From the NCBI GenBank assembly GCA_036244855.1, contig BQKZ01002216.1, positions 75,381 to 99,085 of the forward strand: a stretch of 23,705 nucleotides of DNA. Reading direction: 5' to 3'. Source of the DNA: Temnopleurus reevesii. Its lineage: Eukaryota; Echinodermata; Echinoidea; Temnopleuroida; Temnopleuridae. The position numbers were made by a program, and so were the translations under genes. Every line of letters begins with the position of its first letter. The stretch's first letter is position 1. A model generated the notes under the pieces. That model was given only the letters and a program-made list of their open reading frames with translations, was not told the DNA's origin and did not search any database. Below are positions 7,901-13,659 of the stretch, in pieces.

Positions 7901-9736
7901 TATCCCAACAGTTTCGGGGGCCTAAGACAAGAATTGTTTTATCAATCTACCCATGAAATGAAAAATTCATTTAGTAAATGTCAGCAAAACAAAAATTTAA
8001 TTTCATTTTGTATCTGACAGGATATGCCAAGGTTCTTAGAGATGATGAAGAGGAGAGTCCAGAGCCTGAAAGAAGCCCCTTCTCAATCTTCCTATCCAGG
8101 GTCCGCACCCAGGAATCAACCATACATTGCTAGGAGAGATGGTATCACCACTCCACTTGCTGGGCTTAGTCGGCCACGGTCAGGCATCCAGGCATCTCCC
8201 CCTAATGCAGCCACGCCTCAGGGTCAGACATATCAACTGATGACGGTCCGCTCCTGTCCAAAGAACTTCTTGAAGACCTCGCCGCCACCAGGTAGTGCAT
8301 CCACGAATGGGGCCGCCAAGGGAGAGTCTGCAGGAAGCACTTCCCGTAATGCAGCATGTGCACCAATGGGATCTGCTACACCTGCCTCAAGGATTCCTTA
8401 TCAGTTGTCCACCTTGGAGGTGAGCATATCCCCAAGACTGATGGCCCAGCGCATAGAGCAAGACAGAAGGTCCCAGCTCCTGTCTCGCATCCCTTCTCCC
8501 CCACCGCTCTCCCCTCTGCCATTACCTGCTTCTGTATCGACTTTGAGGCGGGGCTTCAAGGTGCCTTCCCCTCTGCTTAAAGGTTCCCCAAGGACAGACA
8601 ATGAGAAGTGCTTGAGGAAGCGCCTCCGGGACGAGTTGGATGAATCTGATGAAGAGAAGCTAGAACAGCATGCTAAGGTGGAGTCCGAGTGTCAAGAGAG
8701 TGAAAAGACAAACAAGAAACAAAAGCTAGAGAAACTTCAAGTTGTGCAGCCTCATAATACTGAAGATAACTCAATGCAACTATCCAAAACAGGTGATGAC
8801 ATCGATGAAAGCGATTTATGTGATGAGCTCGGTCTCTCTGCTTCAGGTTTGAGGGAACTGGAGATGAGCTGGACCCAATCAGAGTCCTTGCCTGAACCTG
8901 ACAGTGCAACGGACCAAAATTTACAAAACTCTTGTGCAGATGAAGGATATTCTTCAAAGAGTAAATTCATCTTGCATGATGCCACACATGATTCTCTGAC
9001 AGGAGAACTCCAAGAGGACAAGCCATTGCCCTCAAATAATGATCAGGCAAAGCATGAAACAGATGAACTGTGCGAGGATGTGGTTAACTACAGTGAATCA
9101 ATTCAGAATGTTATATCACCTGAAGATTCTAGAGAGCAGGGTTCAAGTAATGCTCAATTGGTCATGAGCTCTGAAACCATCACTGATTCTCCAAAGAATT
9201 CTGCTCGTGGGCCAGCTACTGGAACAAATGTCAATAGTGTTAGCAAGAGTACAATTGAAGCAGCTGGTGTTTGCATTACCGAAGACTCTGGTACTTCAGT
9301 TTCTACACATTGTCCAACTGCCAGTGGAGACACAAACACGAATGAGGATGCACCAGATCAGGTTGGTACAGATCCTGAAGAGTTCAAATACATCACCAAA
9401 TCTGATACACCTGAGAATATCCCAAGCCCTCAGGGTACAGTGCCTTTCAACCCTGCAGCTCCCACAGGCGAGACCAACCTGCAGGAATCTCAACCACTCA
9501 GAGACATAAACTCCTCTCAGGGATCCACTTCCATTGATGGGTCGCAGGATAGCATCAAGCAGGACACGTCCTCTGGTCGCAGAGGCAACAAGCGTAAGAA
9601 CCTGAGCCGTCGAGGAAGGAAAGCTGCAGCCAAGACTGATGCTGTGATAGAGATCCTAGAAAATGACAACTCCCCTCTCGAACCAAAGAGGTCCTCTAGA
9701 CTCAGGTCTGTGCAGAAAAAGAGTTATAAACTTTAG
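1..9736 (+). CDS. BRCA2: BRCA2 orthologue, 3' part of gene (nine exons, 5' end outside window)
   Basis: BRCA2 loads RAD51 onto resected DNA during homologous recombination in the nucleus. The coding join is 1-51, 407-560, 1451-1581, 2564-2683, 3394-3575, 4397-4600, 5924-6014, 7471-7653 and 8021-9736. This is 2832 bases: 943 residues and a TAG stop. Residues 1-24 are the end of the first OB2 part, about 25-150 the Tower, 153-280 the second OB2 part, 281-372 OB3, and 373-943 the C-terminal tail. Recognition rests on collinear matches to vertebrate BRCA2 as I know it: MEKxSxGxxxFRN at the Tower base, IWRPxxDL, EGKRxxIxxLATS, ELDVVGVVVS, AIKFW, SNLQYR and LLSRIPSPPPLSP. All exon phases agree without adjustment. 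The BRC repeats and the DSS1-binding helical domain/OB1 are upstream and not visible. Three exons are flanked by decayed copies of themselves. Confidence 0.97.
52..406 (+). other. BRCA2 intron a
   Basis: A GT-AG intron of about 355 bases. I see no repeat, RNA gene or second exon in it. Reverse-strand open frames here are chance. Confidence 0.85.
407..560 (+). CDS. BRCA2: BRCA2 exon b: Tower base and first long Tower helix
   Basis: The exon follows acceptor TTAG and begins TTC ATG GAG AAG. It ends AGC AGA G before GTAAAA (phase 1). The protein starts FMEKLSEGGSVFRN, a strong match to the BRCA2 segment entering the Tower. A long charged helix follows (residues about 33-68, rich in K, Q, E and A, without proline), fitting the first of the two antiparallel helices that form the Tower stalk. 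The ATG at 410 is an internal methionine, not a translation start. Confidence 0.95.
796..1001. mobile_element. MITE-like element in BRCA2 intron b
   Basis: Inverted ends ATTCATAGCTGTCAAC (799-814) and GTTGGCAGCTATGAAT (985-1000) match at 15 of 16 positions when one is reversed. The element is bracketed by a perfect 10-base direct repeat TTCATGGTGT (786-795 and 1002-1011), which looks like a target-site duplication. The inside is AT-rich, with TTACTAATTT repeated several times and no coding potential. A 9-10 base duplication would suit a Mutator-like family, but I cannot assign one. The rest of intron b (561-1450) shows nothing else. Confidence 0.6.
1451..1581 (+). CDS. BRCA2: BRCA2 exon c: Tower three-helix bundle
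   Basis: The acceptor is TTGACAG. The first two bases complete a glycine codon with the G left by exon b, and 43 codons follow, ending DPAAFQ. The segment IEDLQTGEELLEAMEAAIDPA aligns with the human helix whose core reads ALQDGAELYEAVKNAADPA. In vertebrates this bundle sits at the tip of the Tower and has been proposed to bind double-stranded DNA. The exon ends CAG and the intron begins GCAAGG, a GC donor. Joining to exon d at this point gives a gapless alignment to vertebrate BRCA2 across the junction (DPAxxxxxxS). The 3' half of this exon is copied twice in the next intron. Confidence 0.93.
1582..1587 (+). other. GC splice donor of intron c
   Basis: The intron starts GCAAGG directly after CAG, a close fit to the GC-AG donor consensus (AG|GCAAGT). 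The nearest GT alternatives add residues (ARLMFL...) that break the gapless match to vertebrate BRCA2. The reading frame also closes at a TAG at 1624. The same GCAAG string is kept in both downstream pseudo-copies of the exon end. Confidence 0.78.
1631..1975 (+). repeat. GAT/GGT trinucleotide microsatellite
   Basis: A long imperfect (GAT)n tract with GGT, AAT and GAG interruptions inside BRCA2 intron c. Apparent proteins of poly-His, poly-Ile or poly-Met across it are artefacts of the repeat. Similar shorter tracts follow each pseudo-copy of the exon end (2089-2135 and 2258-2350). Confidence 0.95.
1979..2047 (+). pseudogene. Pseudo-copy 1 of the BRCA2 Tower exon 3' end
   Basis: GAAGAACTGCTGGATACCAT and what follows repeat the last part of exon c. 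The translation EELLDTMKAFINPVVFQ parallels EELLEAMEAAIDPAAFQ and ends at CAG before GCAAGG, as in the real exon. Downstream the intronic string TATGGACTGGTGACAAT and then a GAT tract also repeat. The frame is open but no pyrimidine-rich acceptor precedes it, so splicing is unlikely. Confidence 0.85.
2156..2203 (+). pseudogene. Pseudo-copy 2 of the BRCA2 Tower exon 3' end
   Basis: A more diverged copy: EVLEAMKAVIDSIIFL followed by GCAAGA. The intronic ACTGGTGATTACAAG and a GAT tract come after it, in the same order as at the real exon end. There is no acceptor upstream. The three similar blocks lie at 1525, 1979 and 2156. Confidence 0.8.
2354..2409 (+). repeat. AAG trinucleotide microsatellite
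   Basis: An uninterrupted (AAG)n run of about 18 units in intron c. It reads as poly-Lys but lies outside any exon. The GAT-rich tract 2258-2350 is directly upstream. Confidence 0.95.
2564..2683 (+). CDS. BRCA2: BRCA2 exon d: second long Tower helix
   Basis: The acceptor is TTTGTAG. The exon holds exactly 40 codons (phase 0 to 0) and ends AAT AAA GAG before GTATTT. The protein STLSDRQRMSLESYQR... QALSQQNKE is a long, proline-free amphipathic helix. It corresponds to the vertebrate segment around LSDxQRxxL...QxxIxxAxxxxEQKE. With exon b it forms the two-helix stalk of the Tower. Joining it to exon c at the GC donor preserves alignment length exactly. Confidence 0.93.
2684..3393 (+). other. 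BRCA2 intron d
   Basis: An AT-rich GT-AG intron of 710 bases ending in a strong pyrimidine tract. I see no repeat copy, exon or RNA gene in it. Confidence 0.85.
3394..3575 (+). CDS. BRCA2: BRCA2 exon e: return into OB2
   Basis: A strong pyrimidine tract and CTCACAG precede the exon, which ends TCT GGA AG before GTAATT (phase 2). It encodes the beta strands of OB2 after the Tower. FLTIWRPTDDL and VEGKRFKILSLATS match the vertebrate segments ILSIWRPSSDL and TEGKRYRIYHLATS. The tryptophan and the WRP turn, among the best conserved positions of OB2, are present. The 60 complete codons have no gap relative to what I recall of the vertebrate protein except in the loop RTSTSRRQQT. Confidence 0.96.
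3771..4170 (+). repeat. Intronic part of the exon-f duplication (two tandem units)
   Basis: The block beginning AGGTTGAAATAAGTGAA at 3771 is repeated from about 3984 (AGGTTGAAATGAGTGAA). Shared landmarks in order are CCCAATAAGT, GGAACCCTGGTTTAGC, GTAACATTG(T/C)ATTGCAGC and AATATCTCTCTTT. The first unit ends GAACCCTAG, which resembles the acceptor of exon f (GAACCTAG) but has no exon behind it. The second runs into a pseudo-exon at 4175. The duplicated unit was therefore intron tail plus exon. Confidence 0.85.
4175..4308 (+). pseudogene. Pseudo-copy 1 of BRCA2 exon f
   Basis: It follows a good acceptor (CTCTCTTTTCAG) and begins GAACATGCCTGGAGTGTG, almost identical to exon f. In frame it has a TAG stop at 4194-4196 after NMPGVC. 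The match continues through RYQELP and ILQKSYFPRA to SMQWL and then stops, so the OB3-entry half and the donor are missing. A 12-base direct repeat AAAACAGACCAC follows. Confidence 0.92.
4397..4600 (+). CDS. BRCA2: BRCA2 exon f: OB2 end and linker into OB3
   Basis: The acceptor is GAACCTAG; the first G completes the arginine codon left by exon e. The exon ends GAA CCC AC before GTAAGT (phase 2). The protein NMPGMCPVQLSSTRGTRYQELP matches vertebrate BRCA2 around RANIQLAATKKTQYQQLP, and YGELDVVGVVVSLEEP matches SEVDLIGFVVSV, the first strand of OB3. Another frame is also open here for over 60 codons, but it has no match and does not splice in phase. Decayed copies of this exon lie on both sides (4175-4308, 4655-4771 and 4971-5079). 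This is the only copy with both splice sites and no stop. Confidence 0.95.
4655..4771 (+). pseudogene. Pseudo-copy 2 of BRCA2 exon f (3' half)
   Basis: TACACAAGCAGCCTATGGGG onwards repeats the OB3-entry half. The frame AYGELDVVGVVVSVEEP ends before GTAAGT, so this copy keeps a good donor. It has no acceptor. The CAG of SMQW has become TAG (4689-4691). Confidence 0.92.
4971..5079 (+). pseudogene. Pseudo-copy 3 of BRCA2 exon f
   Basis: It begins AGAAGAGTTATGTTCCCCGA, as inside exon f, and continues AASMQWHGR before a TGA at 5021-5023. After the stop it resumes as AAYGELDVEGIVV-like sequence. It has neither acceptor nor donor, so this is an internal fragment. Confidence 0.9.
5425..5700. repeat. 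Fold-back sequence in BRCA2 intron f
   Basis: GACTGGTAT (5487-5495) and ATACCAGTC (5539-5547) are perfect inverted arms around a 43-base loop. GTTCTTAAAGT occurs on both sides of the hairpin, and CTTGGTGAAACACC occurs twice (about 5577 and 5680). This suggests a small interspersed element or its remnant. I found no clear target duplication. Confidence 0.45.
5924..6014 (+). CDS. BRCA2: BRCA2 exon g: OB3 strands
   Basis: The acceptor is GTGATTTCAG; one base completes the threonine codon, then 30 codons run to CCT TCC before GTAAGT (phase 0). HAVYLADQDGSTMAIKFWT matches vertebrate FVYLSDECYNLLAIKFWI, the hallmark of OB3. The exon is single-copy in this window, unlike its two neighbours f and h. 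Confidence 0.95.
6094..6152 (+). pseudogene. Exon h copy 0: 3' fragment
   Basis: TTCACACCCAACCCTAAGG repeats the FTPNPK part of exon h, with TGA at 6121-6123 where the intact exon has leucine. Only the last third of the exon is present and no splice site is recognisable. Confidence 0.85.
6211..6375 (+). pseudogene. Exon h copy A
   Basis: The acceptor TTTGTCTTTAG is good and the exon start is near-identical. The twelfth codon is TAA (6244-6246) instead of TCA (serine). A further indel lies near ACTCTTTACTGC. The 3' end loses the donor and runs into the next unit's intron tail. Confidence 0.92.
6419..6604 (+). pseudogene. Exon h copy B: open frame, no usable in-phase donor
   Basis: This copy has a good acceptor and an open 61-codon frame (ALHLDDMLKPGSFIAVSNLQ and onward to TALNQLKSSFL), then TAA at 6602-6604. 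The ending AAIK plus GTGAGA of the intact exon is replaced by intron-tail sequence. The only nearby GT (6601) is shifted one base and would break the frame. If spliced from exon g without a donor it would act as a premature terminal exon. I treat it as a pseudo-exon. Confidence 0.85.
6631..6720 (+). pseudogene. Exon h copy C: degenerate
   Basis: The acceptor TTGTCCTCAG is kept. The frame begins ALHLDDMLKFGSF and meets TAA straight after NLQ (6691-6693). The rest of the exon is poorly recognisable. The sequence after it is shared with copy F. Confidence 0.88.
6858..7043 (+). pseudogene. Exon h copy D: open frame, acceptor lost
   Basis: All 61 codons are open (ALHLDDMLKPGSFISVSNLQ ... AYLRTAVNQFKVAYS), ending in TGA at 7041-7043. 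The base before the exon is TG where other units have AG, so the 3' splice site is destroyed, and there is no GT donor. It is the best-preserved protein sequence among the dead copies, so it may be the youngest or may have been corrected against the intact exon. Confidence 0.88.
7085..7199 (+). pseudogene. Exon h copy E: truncated
   Basis: The acceptor TGTGTTTAG is good. The frame is open through LEDMLKPGSFISVSNLQYRS and VTLPTAR, then diverges into TAA at 7199-7201. The last third of the exon is absent. Confidence 0.88.
7254..7319 (+). pseudogene. Exon h copy F: degenerate, acceptor lost
   Basis: It begins GCTTTGAATCTAGATGACAT after GG instead of AG. The frame stops at TAA after NLQ (7314-7316), as in copy C, and its 3' flank also resembles copy C. 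Confidence 0.88.
7471..7653 (+). CDS. BRCA2: BRCA2 exon h: OB3 core, the one intact copy of a tandem exon array
   Basis: The acceptor is TTTTCTTTAG. The exon is 61 codons in phase 0, ending ATC AAG before GTGAGA. ALHLDDMLKPGSLISVSNLQYRSP matches vertebrate [21 protein letters not shown], and DYTLFTPNPKAAYLRTALNQLK matches [22 protein letters not shown]. It joins in phase to exon g upstream and to DMPRF downstream. Several damaged copies precede it. I choose this one because it alone has a good acceptor, an uninterrupted frame and a correctly placed GT donor. Confidence 0.95.
7654..8020 (+). other. BRCA2 intron h
   Basis: An AT-rich GT-AG intron of 367 bases before the terminal exon. No repeat or other feature is visible in it. 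Confidence 0.85.
8021..9736 (+). CDS. BRCA2: BRCA2 terminal exon: C-terminal RAD51-binding/NLS tail
   Basis: The acceptor is TATCTGACAG, the first codon is GAT, and the stop TAG is at 9734-9736 (571 residues). The ATG at 8024 is internal. The early part keeps spaced vertebrate landmarks: QPYIARRDGITTPLAG (compare PKWSTPT), YQLMTVRSCPKNFLKTSP (compare YTAQIIPGTGNKLLMSSP) and LLSRIPSPPPLSP at 8477-8515 (compare FLSRLPLPPPVSP). FKVPSPLLKGSPR at 8555-8593, rich in SP sites, is the likely counterpart of the CDK-regulated C-terminal RAD51-binding region, though the match is weak. A long acidic, Ser/Thr-rich, apparently disordered stretch follows. The end has a basic nuclear-localisation cluster (9575-9622, GRRGNKRKNLSRRGRK) and VIEILENDNSP (9644 on), which looks like a SUMO-interacting motif. 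The tail is roughly twice as long as in mammals; the extra length lies in the acidic region. Confidence 0.94.
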   Translation, partial: DMPRFLEMMKRRVQSLKEAPSQSSYPGSAPRNQPYIARRDGITTPLAGLSRPRSGIQASPPNAATPQGQTYQLMTVRSCPKNFLKTSPPPGSASTNGAAKGESAGSTSRNAACAPMGSATPASRIPYQLSTLEVSISPRLMAQRIEQDRRSQLLSRIPSPPPLSPLPLPASVSTLRRGFKVPSPLLKGSPRTDNEKCLRKRLRDELDESDEEKLEQHAKVESECQESEKTNKKQKLEKLQVVQPHNTEDNSMQLSKTGDDIDESDLCDELGLSASGLRELEMSWTQSESLPEPDSATDQNLQNSCADEGYSSKSKFILHDATHDSLTGELQEDKPLPSNNDQAKHETDELCEDVVNYSESIQNVISPEDSREQGSSNAQLVMSSETITDSPKNSARGPATGTNVNSVSKSTIEAAGVCITEDSGTSVSTHCPTASGDTNTNEDAPDQVGTDPEEFKYITKSDTPENIPSPQGTVPFNPAAPTGETNLQESQPLRDINSSQGSTSIDGSQDSIKQDTSSGRRGNKRKNLSRRGRKAAAKTDAVIEILENDNSPLEPKRSSRLRSVQKKSYKL

Positions 9737-10272
9737 ACCAGAAAAGCAAGGATAAGGACCAAGTCATATAGGTAGGGCAACTGCACATATCTCAGATTCT
9801 TCTTATCCTCGTTCTCTTTCTTCTCCTCTTTCCCCTCCCCTATTGATTTTGCTTCTTCTTTTGTTCTTTCTTGTACTGATTTTTCTTCTTTTCTTCTCCA
9901 TCCTCTCTTTCCATCTGATTCTTCTTCAACTATTTTTGTTATAATTGTCTTTATTTTTGCCTTACAGTATTAATTTGTAGAAATAAGCAATCTATAAAGG
10001 GGTTGACTCAATTGCTTGCCATTATTAGATAACTTGCGTTCATTTCATCATGGCATATATTGCATACAATCATACTATTTACAAACACATTATGCTTCTT
10101 GTTGACAAGCCCCAATTGGTACATATTATTTTGTGTATCCTAGGGCTTCAAAGAATGAGATTCAGACATTACAAAACATTCATTAGACCAGATTCAGAAA
10201 TAAGAATATGAATACCGTTACAGCCAAACCAAATGTTTTCTTGCAAAATAAAACTTGGTAGCCATTACATTT
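9737..10272 (+). other. BRCA2 3' UTR with pyrimidine-rich tract
   Basis: Positions 9797-9930 are strongly C/T-rich on the transcript strand (repeats of TTCTTCT and TCTCCTC), a possible binding region for pyrimidine-tract proteins. The transcript probably ends soon after the AATAAA at 10247. No other open frame or element is seen. Confidence 0.6.
10247..10252 (+). terminator. Candidate poly(A) signal of BRCA2
   Basis: This is the first AATAAA after the stop codon, about 510 bases downstream, followed by T-rich sequence. Two later AATAAA motifs (10646 and 10655) lie inside a transposon-like element and are less likely. Confidence 0.55.
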
Positions 10273-10319
10273 TACTGTCATTCATTTAGGAAGTAAGCAT
10301 GAAATTACCCAAGAATATA

Positions 10320-10952
10320 CAGTCAACCTTTTCGAAGTCGGCCCCATCGTTCCAAAATAAGAATTATTCCAAAATAACAATTATTCATACCTCTGTAGCG
10401 GTAACTTTCTCAGTCGTCCCTTAGCACTCTACAATGTAGCATAATGACAAAAGTAAAATGGGCATACACAAATTCTTTTGCTTACTCGTCCAACTAGGCA
10501 AGTGATTGTAAATTGTACTTGCCCCTGAAGAATAGTTGCTTGCTTGAATTCCACATTGATAGCAGATGTCCTTTGTTTTACAGTATGGTATCCATTTTCA
10601 TTCAGGCCTACGGCAGACATGGTGTCAGAGTTGAATCTTGTGATCAATAAATACAATAAAGATATAAGTTAAAGCCATAACAAGTCAAATGAATGAAAAA
10701 TATCCAAGCAACGTCTTGGTCTACTGATATTGATTCATCTCTTTTTTTTAAATGGAAATGAAAAAAAGACTGCTCAGTTGAGCAAGTAAGTTTAAAAAAT
10801 GCTTGCCTGTACAGCAAGTGAGTTTGTAGAACCCTATCTGAAATAATCTTCTCTTCATAATCATATTTTTTTTACCTCGCTTAAGTCAACCATTCTCTAA
10901 GTTGAGGCAATTTTTAAAATTCCAACAGATTTGACTTAGCCAAGGTTGACTC
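10320..10952. mobile_element. Pogo/Tigger-like non-autonomous DNA element
   Basis: The left end CAGTCAACCTT and right end AAGGTTGACTC are inverted copies (10 of 11). Both are directly flanked by TA, the target used by Tc1/mariner/pogo elements. Inside the right end the terminal motif recurs (TTAAGTCAACC near 10880). There is no transposase frame, so it is a MITE-sized derivative of about 633 bases. The family is inferred from the CAGT-type end and TA target. Confidence 0.55.
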
Positions 10953-10954
10953 TA

Positions 10955-11312
10955 TCTCATCAATATTCTGTTATGATTGGTGATTTGGACATTCAGTTTG
11001 ATGTTGTTGTATAATTCATCGACTTTTATGGTTTATGGTGTCCACCTAAATCAGATCAGTACTATTCATCATCTGTGACATTACATGTATTTTTCATTCT
11101 TTTATGAAACGAACAAATTAAGACGGAATTCGTTAATTACCATTGTAGAAATAATCAGTACTAAAATTTCTTTGATCATAACATATCAATGTCATGCTGT
11201 TTTGTTTTGGTTATTATTTATGTTCTACGTATAATGATATAAAGAATATGTTCAAATGTTTCTTCCATTTACAAGTATGATGGATTATTGAAAGTTTTAC
11301 CCCATTACAGTG
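10955..11312. other. No feature seen
   Basis: AT-rich sequence with no convincing open frame, repeat or RNA gene. Confidence 0.7.
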
Positions 11313-11317
11313 TAATA

Positions 11318-11574
11318 CAGGCGCGCACCCAGGATTTTCATACCCGGGGGGGCTGAGCAAAAATTTTGGCGCCCCCCTCCNNNNNNNNNNNNNNNNNNNN
11401 NNNNNNNNNNNNNNNNNNNNNNNNNNNNNNNNNNNGGCGCCCCCCTTAGCGCCCCCCTTAGTGCCCCCGCGGGACTGAGCACAAATTTTGCCGCCCCTTT
11501 GGCACCCCCTTATAAGCGCATTTAGTCAACAAATTTTGGCGCTCCCATAGCCCCCCCCCCTAGTTGCGCGCCTG
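11318..11574. mobile_element. MITE-like element with GC-rich core and assembly gap
   Basis: The ends CAGGCGCGCA (11318-11327) and TGCGCGCCTG (11565-11574) are a perfect 10-base inverted pair. They are bracketed by TAATA on both sides (11313-11317 and 11575-11579), which looks like a 5-base target duplication. The core repeats AAATTTTGGCGC and GCGCCCCCC several times and contains 55 N (11381-11435). No coding capacity is seen. Confidence 0.65.
11381..11435. other. Assembly gap (55 N)
   Basis: Unresolved bases inside the GC-rich repeat core. The copies of the C-run motif on both sides probably caused the gap. Confidence 0.99.
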
Positions 11575-11579
11575 TAATA

Positions 11580-12020
11580 GTTTAGTTAAAATCTATGATA
11601 CACAATATGTGTGTAGTTACATACACAGTCACATAAAGGAAACACATACGTTTGTTCTTAAATTTTTGACAAAATCAAATGTCAGCGATAATAAACCATA
11701 TAAACGGGCATGGTTATCCAGGTACTTAGGTTGAAGTTCATTGATAAGGCCCTCGAAAAGAGCCTTTTGGTTGCCCTTGAATGCTATGTTTAAAAAAATA
11801 TCATTGGTGGGCCTAAAAAAAAATTAATGGTCCATGTAAAATAAATAAATTTATTTGCCAATTTCAATATTATTAATGTGTGCTCTAGTGCTTGATCTCC
11901 TTCCCTTTGTAAAGATACAAAAAATGACAAAAGGAACAGAGGAAAGAAAGGGGACACCCCTGTAAATATGGTGCCCGTCCGTAGCCCTTGTTCAAGAGCA
12001 GTCCGAGCTATGTGCCCGGT
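11580..12020. other. No feature seen
   Basis: AT-rich sequence without a supportable open frame. The stretch near 11995-12020 may be the tail of a further diverged unit of the repeat that follows. Confidence 0.6.
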
Positions 12021-12366
12021 GCTTATGCTTTAGATCGCCGCGTTGCTAAAGCTGTGGTAATAATTACAGTAACACCATGACCACTTCTTCAAACTGGACA
12101 GTTGCCCCATACAAATTACACATTTATTCCTGTTCAGTGTTGTACATTTTAATGTCAGATTGCCACTAGGCTAAAGCTGGGGTGATAACACTAAGATAAT
12201 AACAACTCTGCAGAGGCGATATGTGTGCCAGAAATTTCCATTGTTATTGATATATTAGATTATTGATGTAGTAGCATAAGCATCAGATTGCCGCTCAGCT
12301 GAAACTGGGGTGATAATAACAGCAAGCATCATAACCACTCTGTAGCTGGGATATGTGTGCCATACG
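12021..12366. repeat. Three diverged units of a roughly 120-base tandem repeat
   Basis: Units near 12031, 12158 and 12285 share, in order, AGAT(C/T)GCC(G/A)C, GCT(A/G)AA(G/A)CTG(G/T)GGT(A/G)ATAA, A(C/T)(A/C)AC(C)ACT(C/T) and ATATGTGTGCCA. They are diverged but clearly collinear. Function is unknown. Confidence 0.75.
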
Positions 12367-12476
12367 AATAATGTTAAATGTTGTCGAAAATTACTGAAGC
12401 ATAGTTCTCAAATTCTGAAAGTGCCAAAGATTATGTTAATTTAAATGTTTATGAGTTGTATGTTGAATTATTTATT

Positions 12477-12560
12477 AGATTTAGATGGAATAATTATTAG
12501 TTTTAGATGGAACAATTTATAGGTTTAGGGGGAATGATTATCAGTTTTAGGTGGAATGTT
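12477..12560. repeat. Short tandem repeat, about 22-24 base unit, four copies
   Basis: Successive copies of TTTAGATGGAATAATTATTAG-like sequence, drifting to TTTAGGGGGAATGATTATC and TTTAGGTGGAATG. Confidence 0.8.
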
Positions 12561-12956
12561 CACACATTTTATTTACCTGTTTAATTTAGTAATTAATAAG
12601 TCATTCATTGAATATCTATATATCATCTATGTCTATATATAACATCAAAATTGAATATGAGAAAAATATACTATAATGAAAAATCATAAAGATTTCTCAG
12701 CAGTATGGAAACCATTGCATAACTGTCAACTAGTAAAATTTTGTCTTACTCAATGTTTATTTTAAAAAGAAAACAACAGAATAAAATTTCTTATCGGGAA
12801 AAGGGGATTTGTGTAAAAATATCCATTATGTATTATCATGTAAATTTTCTCGAACTTTGCGTGCTTGCAAAGTAAGATTCTAACAATCCAGAAGACCTGA
12901 AGTAAGATATTTATACACTTTTCCAAAAAAAAGAATAGGGACCACTTTTTTTAAAA

Positions 12957-13456
12957 GGAGAGTCTAACCCAAAAGAATATTTTTTTTAACATGAAAAGAA
13001 AAATCAGAGGAACAGAAATGAAAAGTTTGAGATAAATCGGACACCTGATAAGAAGGAAGTTATGATTGTTTAGATATAAATTAGACAAATTTCCAACTTC
13101 CGATGTCATAGAAGCACATCATTTGACAATCATATTCATATAATTTCGTCAAAATTATAGGATATATTCATGATAGATATGTAGATCCCTTATTTGCATA
13201 TTTACATTTTTACAAACATTGTATCTTCTGTAGAAATAACGAATTTTGTTTGAAAACTTGATGGTTAGTACTGCACTCCTGACATCATTAAATTGGCAAC
13301 ATGTCTGAACATTTTCACTGATTTATCTCTTTTTTTTCAGTAAAAATGTACAACGTATCTATTACTTGTTTTATTTTCTTCAATTTAAAAAAAAAAATCT
13401 GTTCACCAATTTTTTCTGTTCCTGTTAAAAAATTATTATTTTGGGGCAGACTCTTC
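12957..13456. mobile_element. MITE-like element of about 500 bases
   Basis: The left end AGAGTCTAACCCAAAAGAAT (from 12959) and the reverse complement of the right end, AGAGTCTGCCCCAAAATAAT (ending 13454), match at 17 of 20 positions. The inside is AT-rich and non-coding, with GTTTGAGATAAATCGGACAC, a phrase typical of an interspersed family. I could not define a target duplication. Confidence 0.6.
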
Positions 13457-13650
13457 TATTGAATAAAAATGAACCCTTGACAATAATTAAGATCCACATT
13501 TCGCCGTTTTTACTGAAACAAATACAAAACAAAAACACTGACCCCACGGAACACCAGCTCCCCTTGATTGGCGAGCTGAATGTGGGTTATCCGCCGTATT
13601 TTACATTGTATATGTTTTTTAATACGGAAATATATTCAAATCAAATCAAA
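13457..13650 (+). mobile_element. Probable 3' end of a non-LTR retroposon
   Basis: A short frame (LPLIGELNVGYPPYF) and a 3' segment (TTATCCGCCGTATTTTACAT) end in a tandem tail of TCAAA units (about 13633-13650). This is the usual appearance of a 5'-truncated non-LTR element with a microsatellite tail. No reverse-transcriptase motif is present, so the family is unknown. Confidence 0.45.
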
Positions 13651-13659
13651 TCAACAAAT

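Noticed and set aside
8024..9736. A separate gene starting at ATG 8024
   Set aside because: An acceptor ends at 8020, GAT precedes the ATG in frame, and the phase joins perfectly to exon h.
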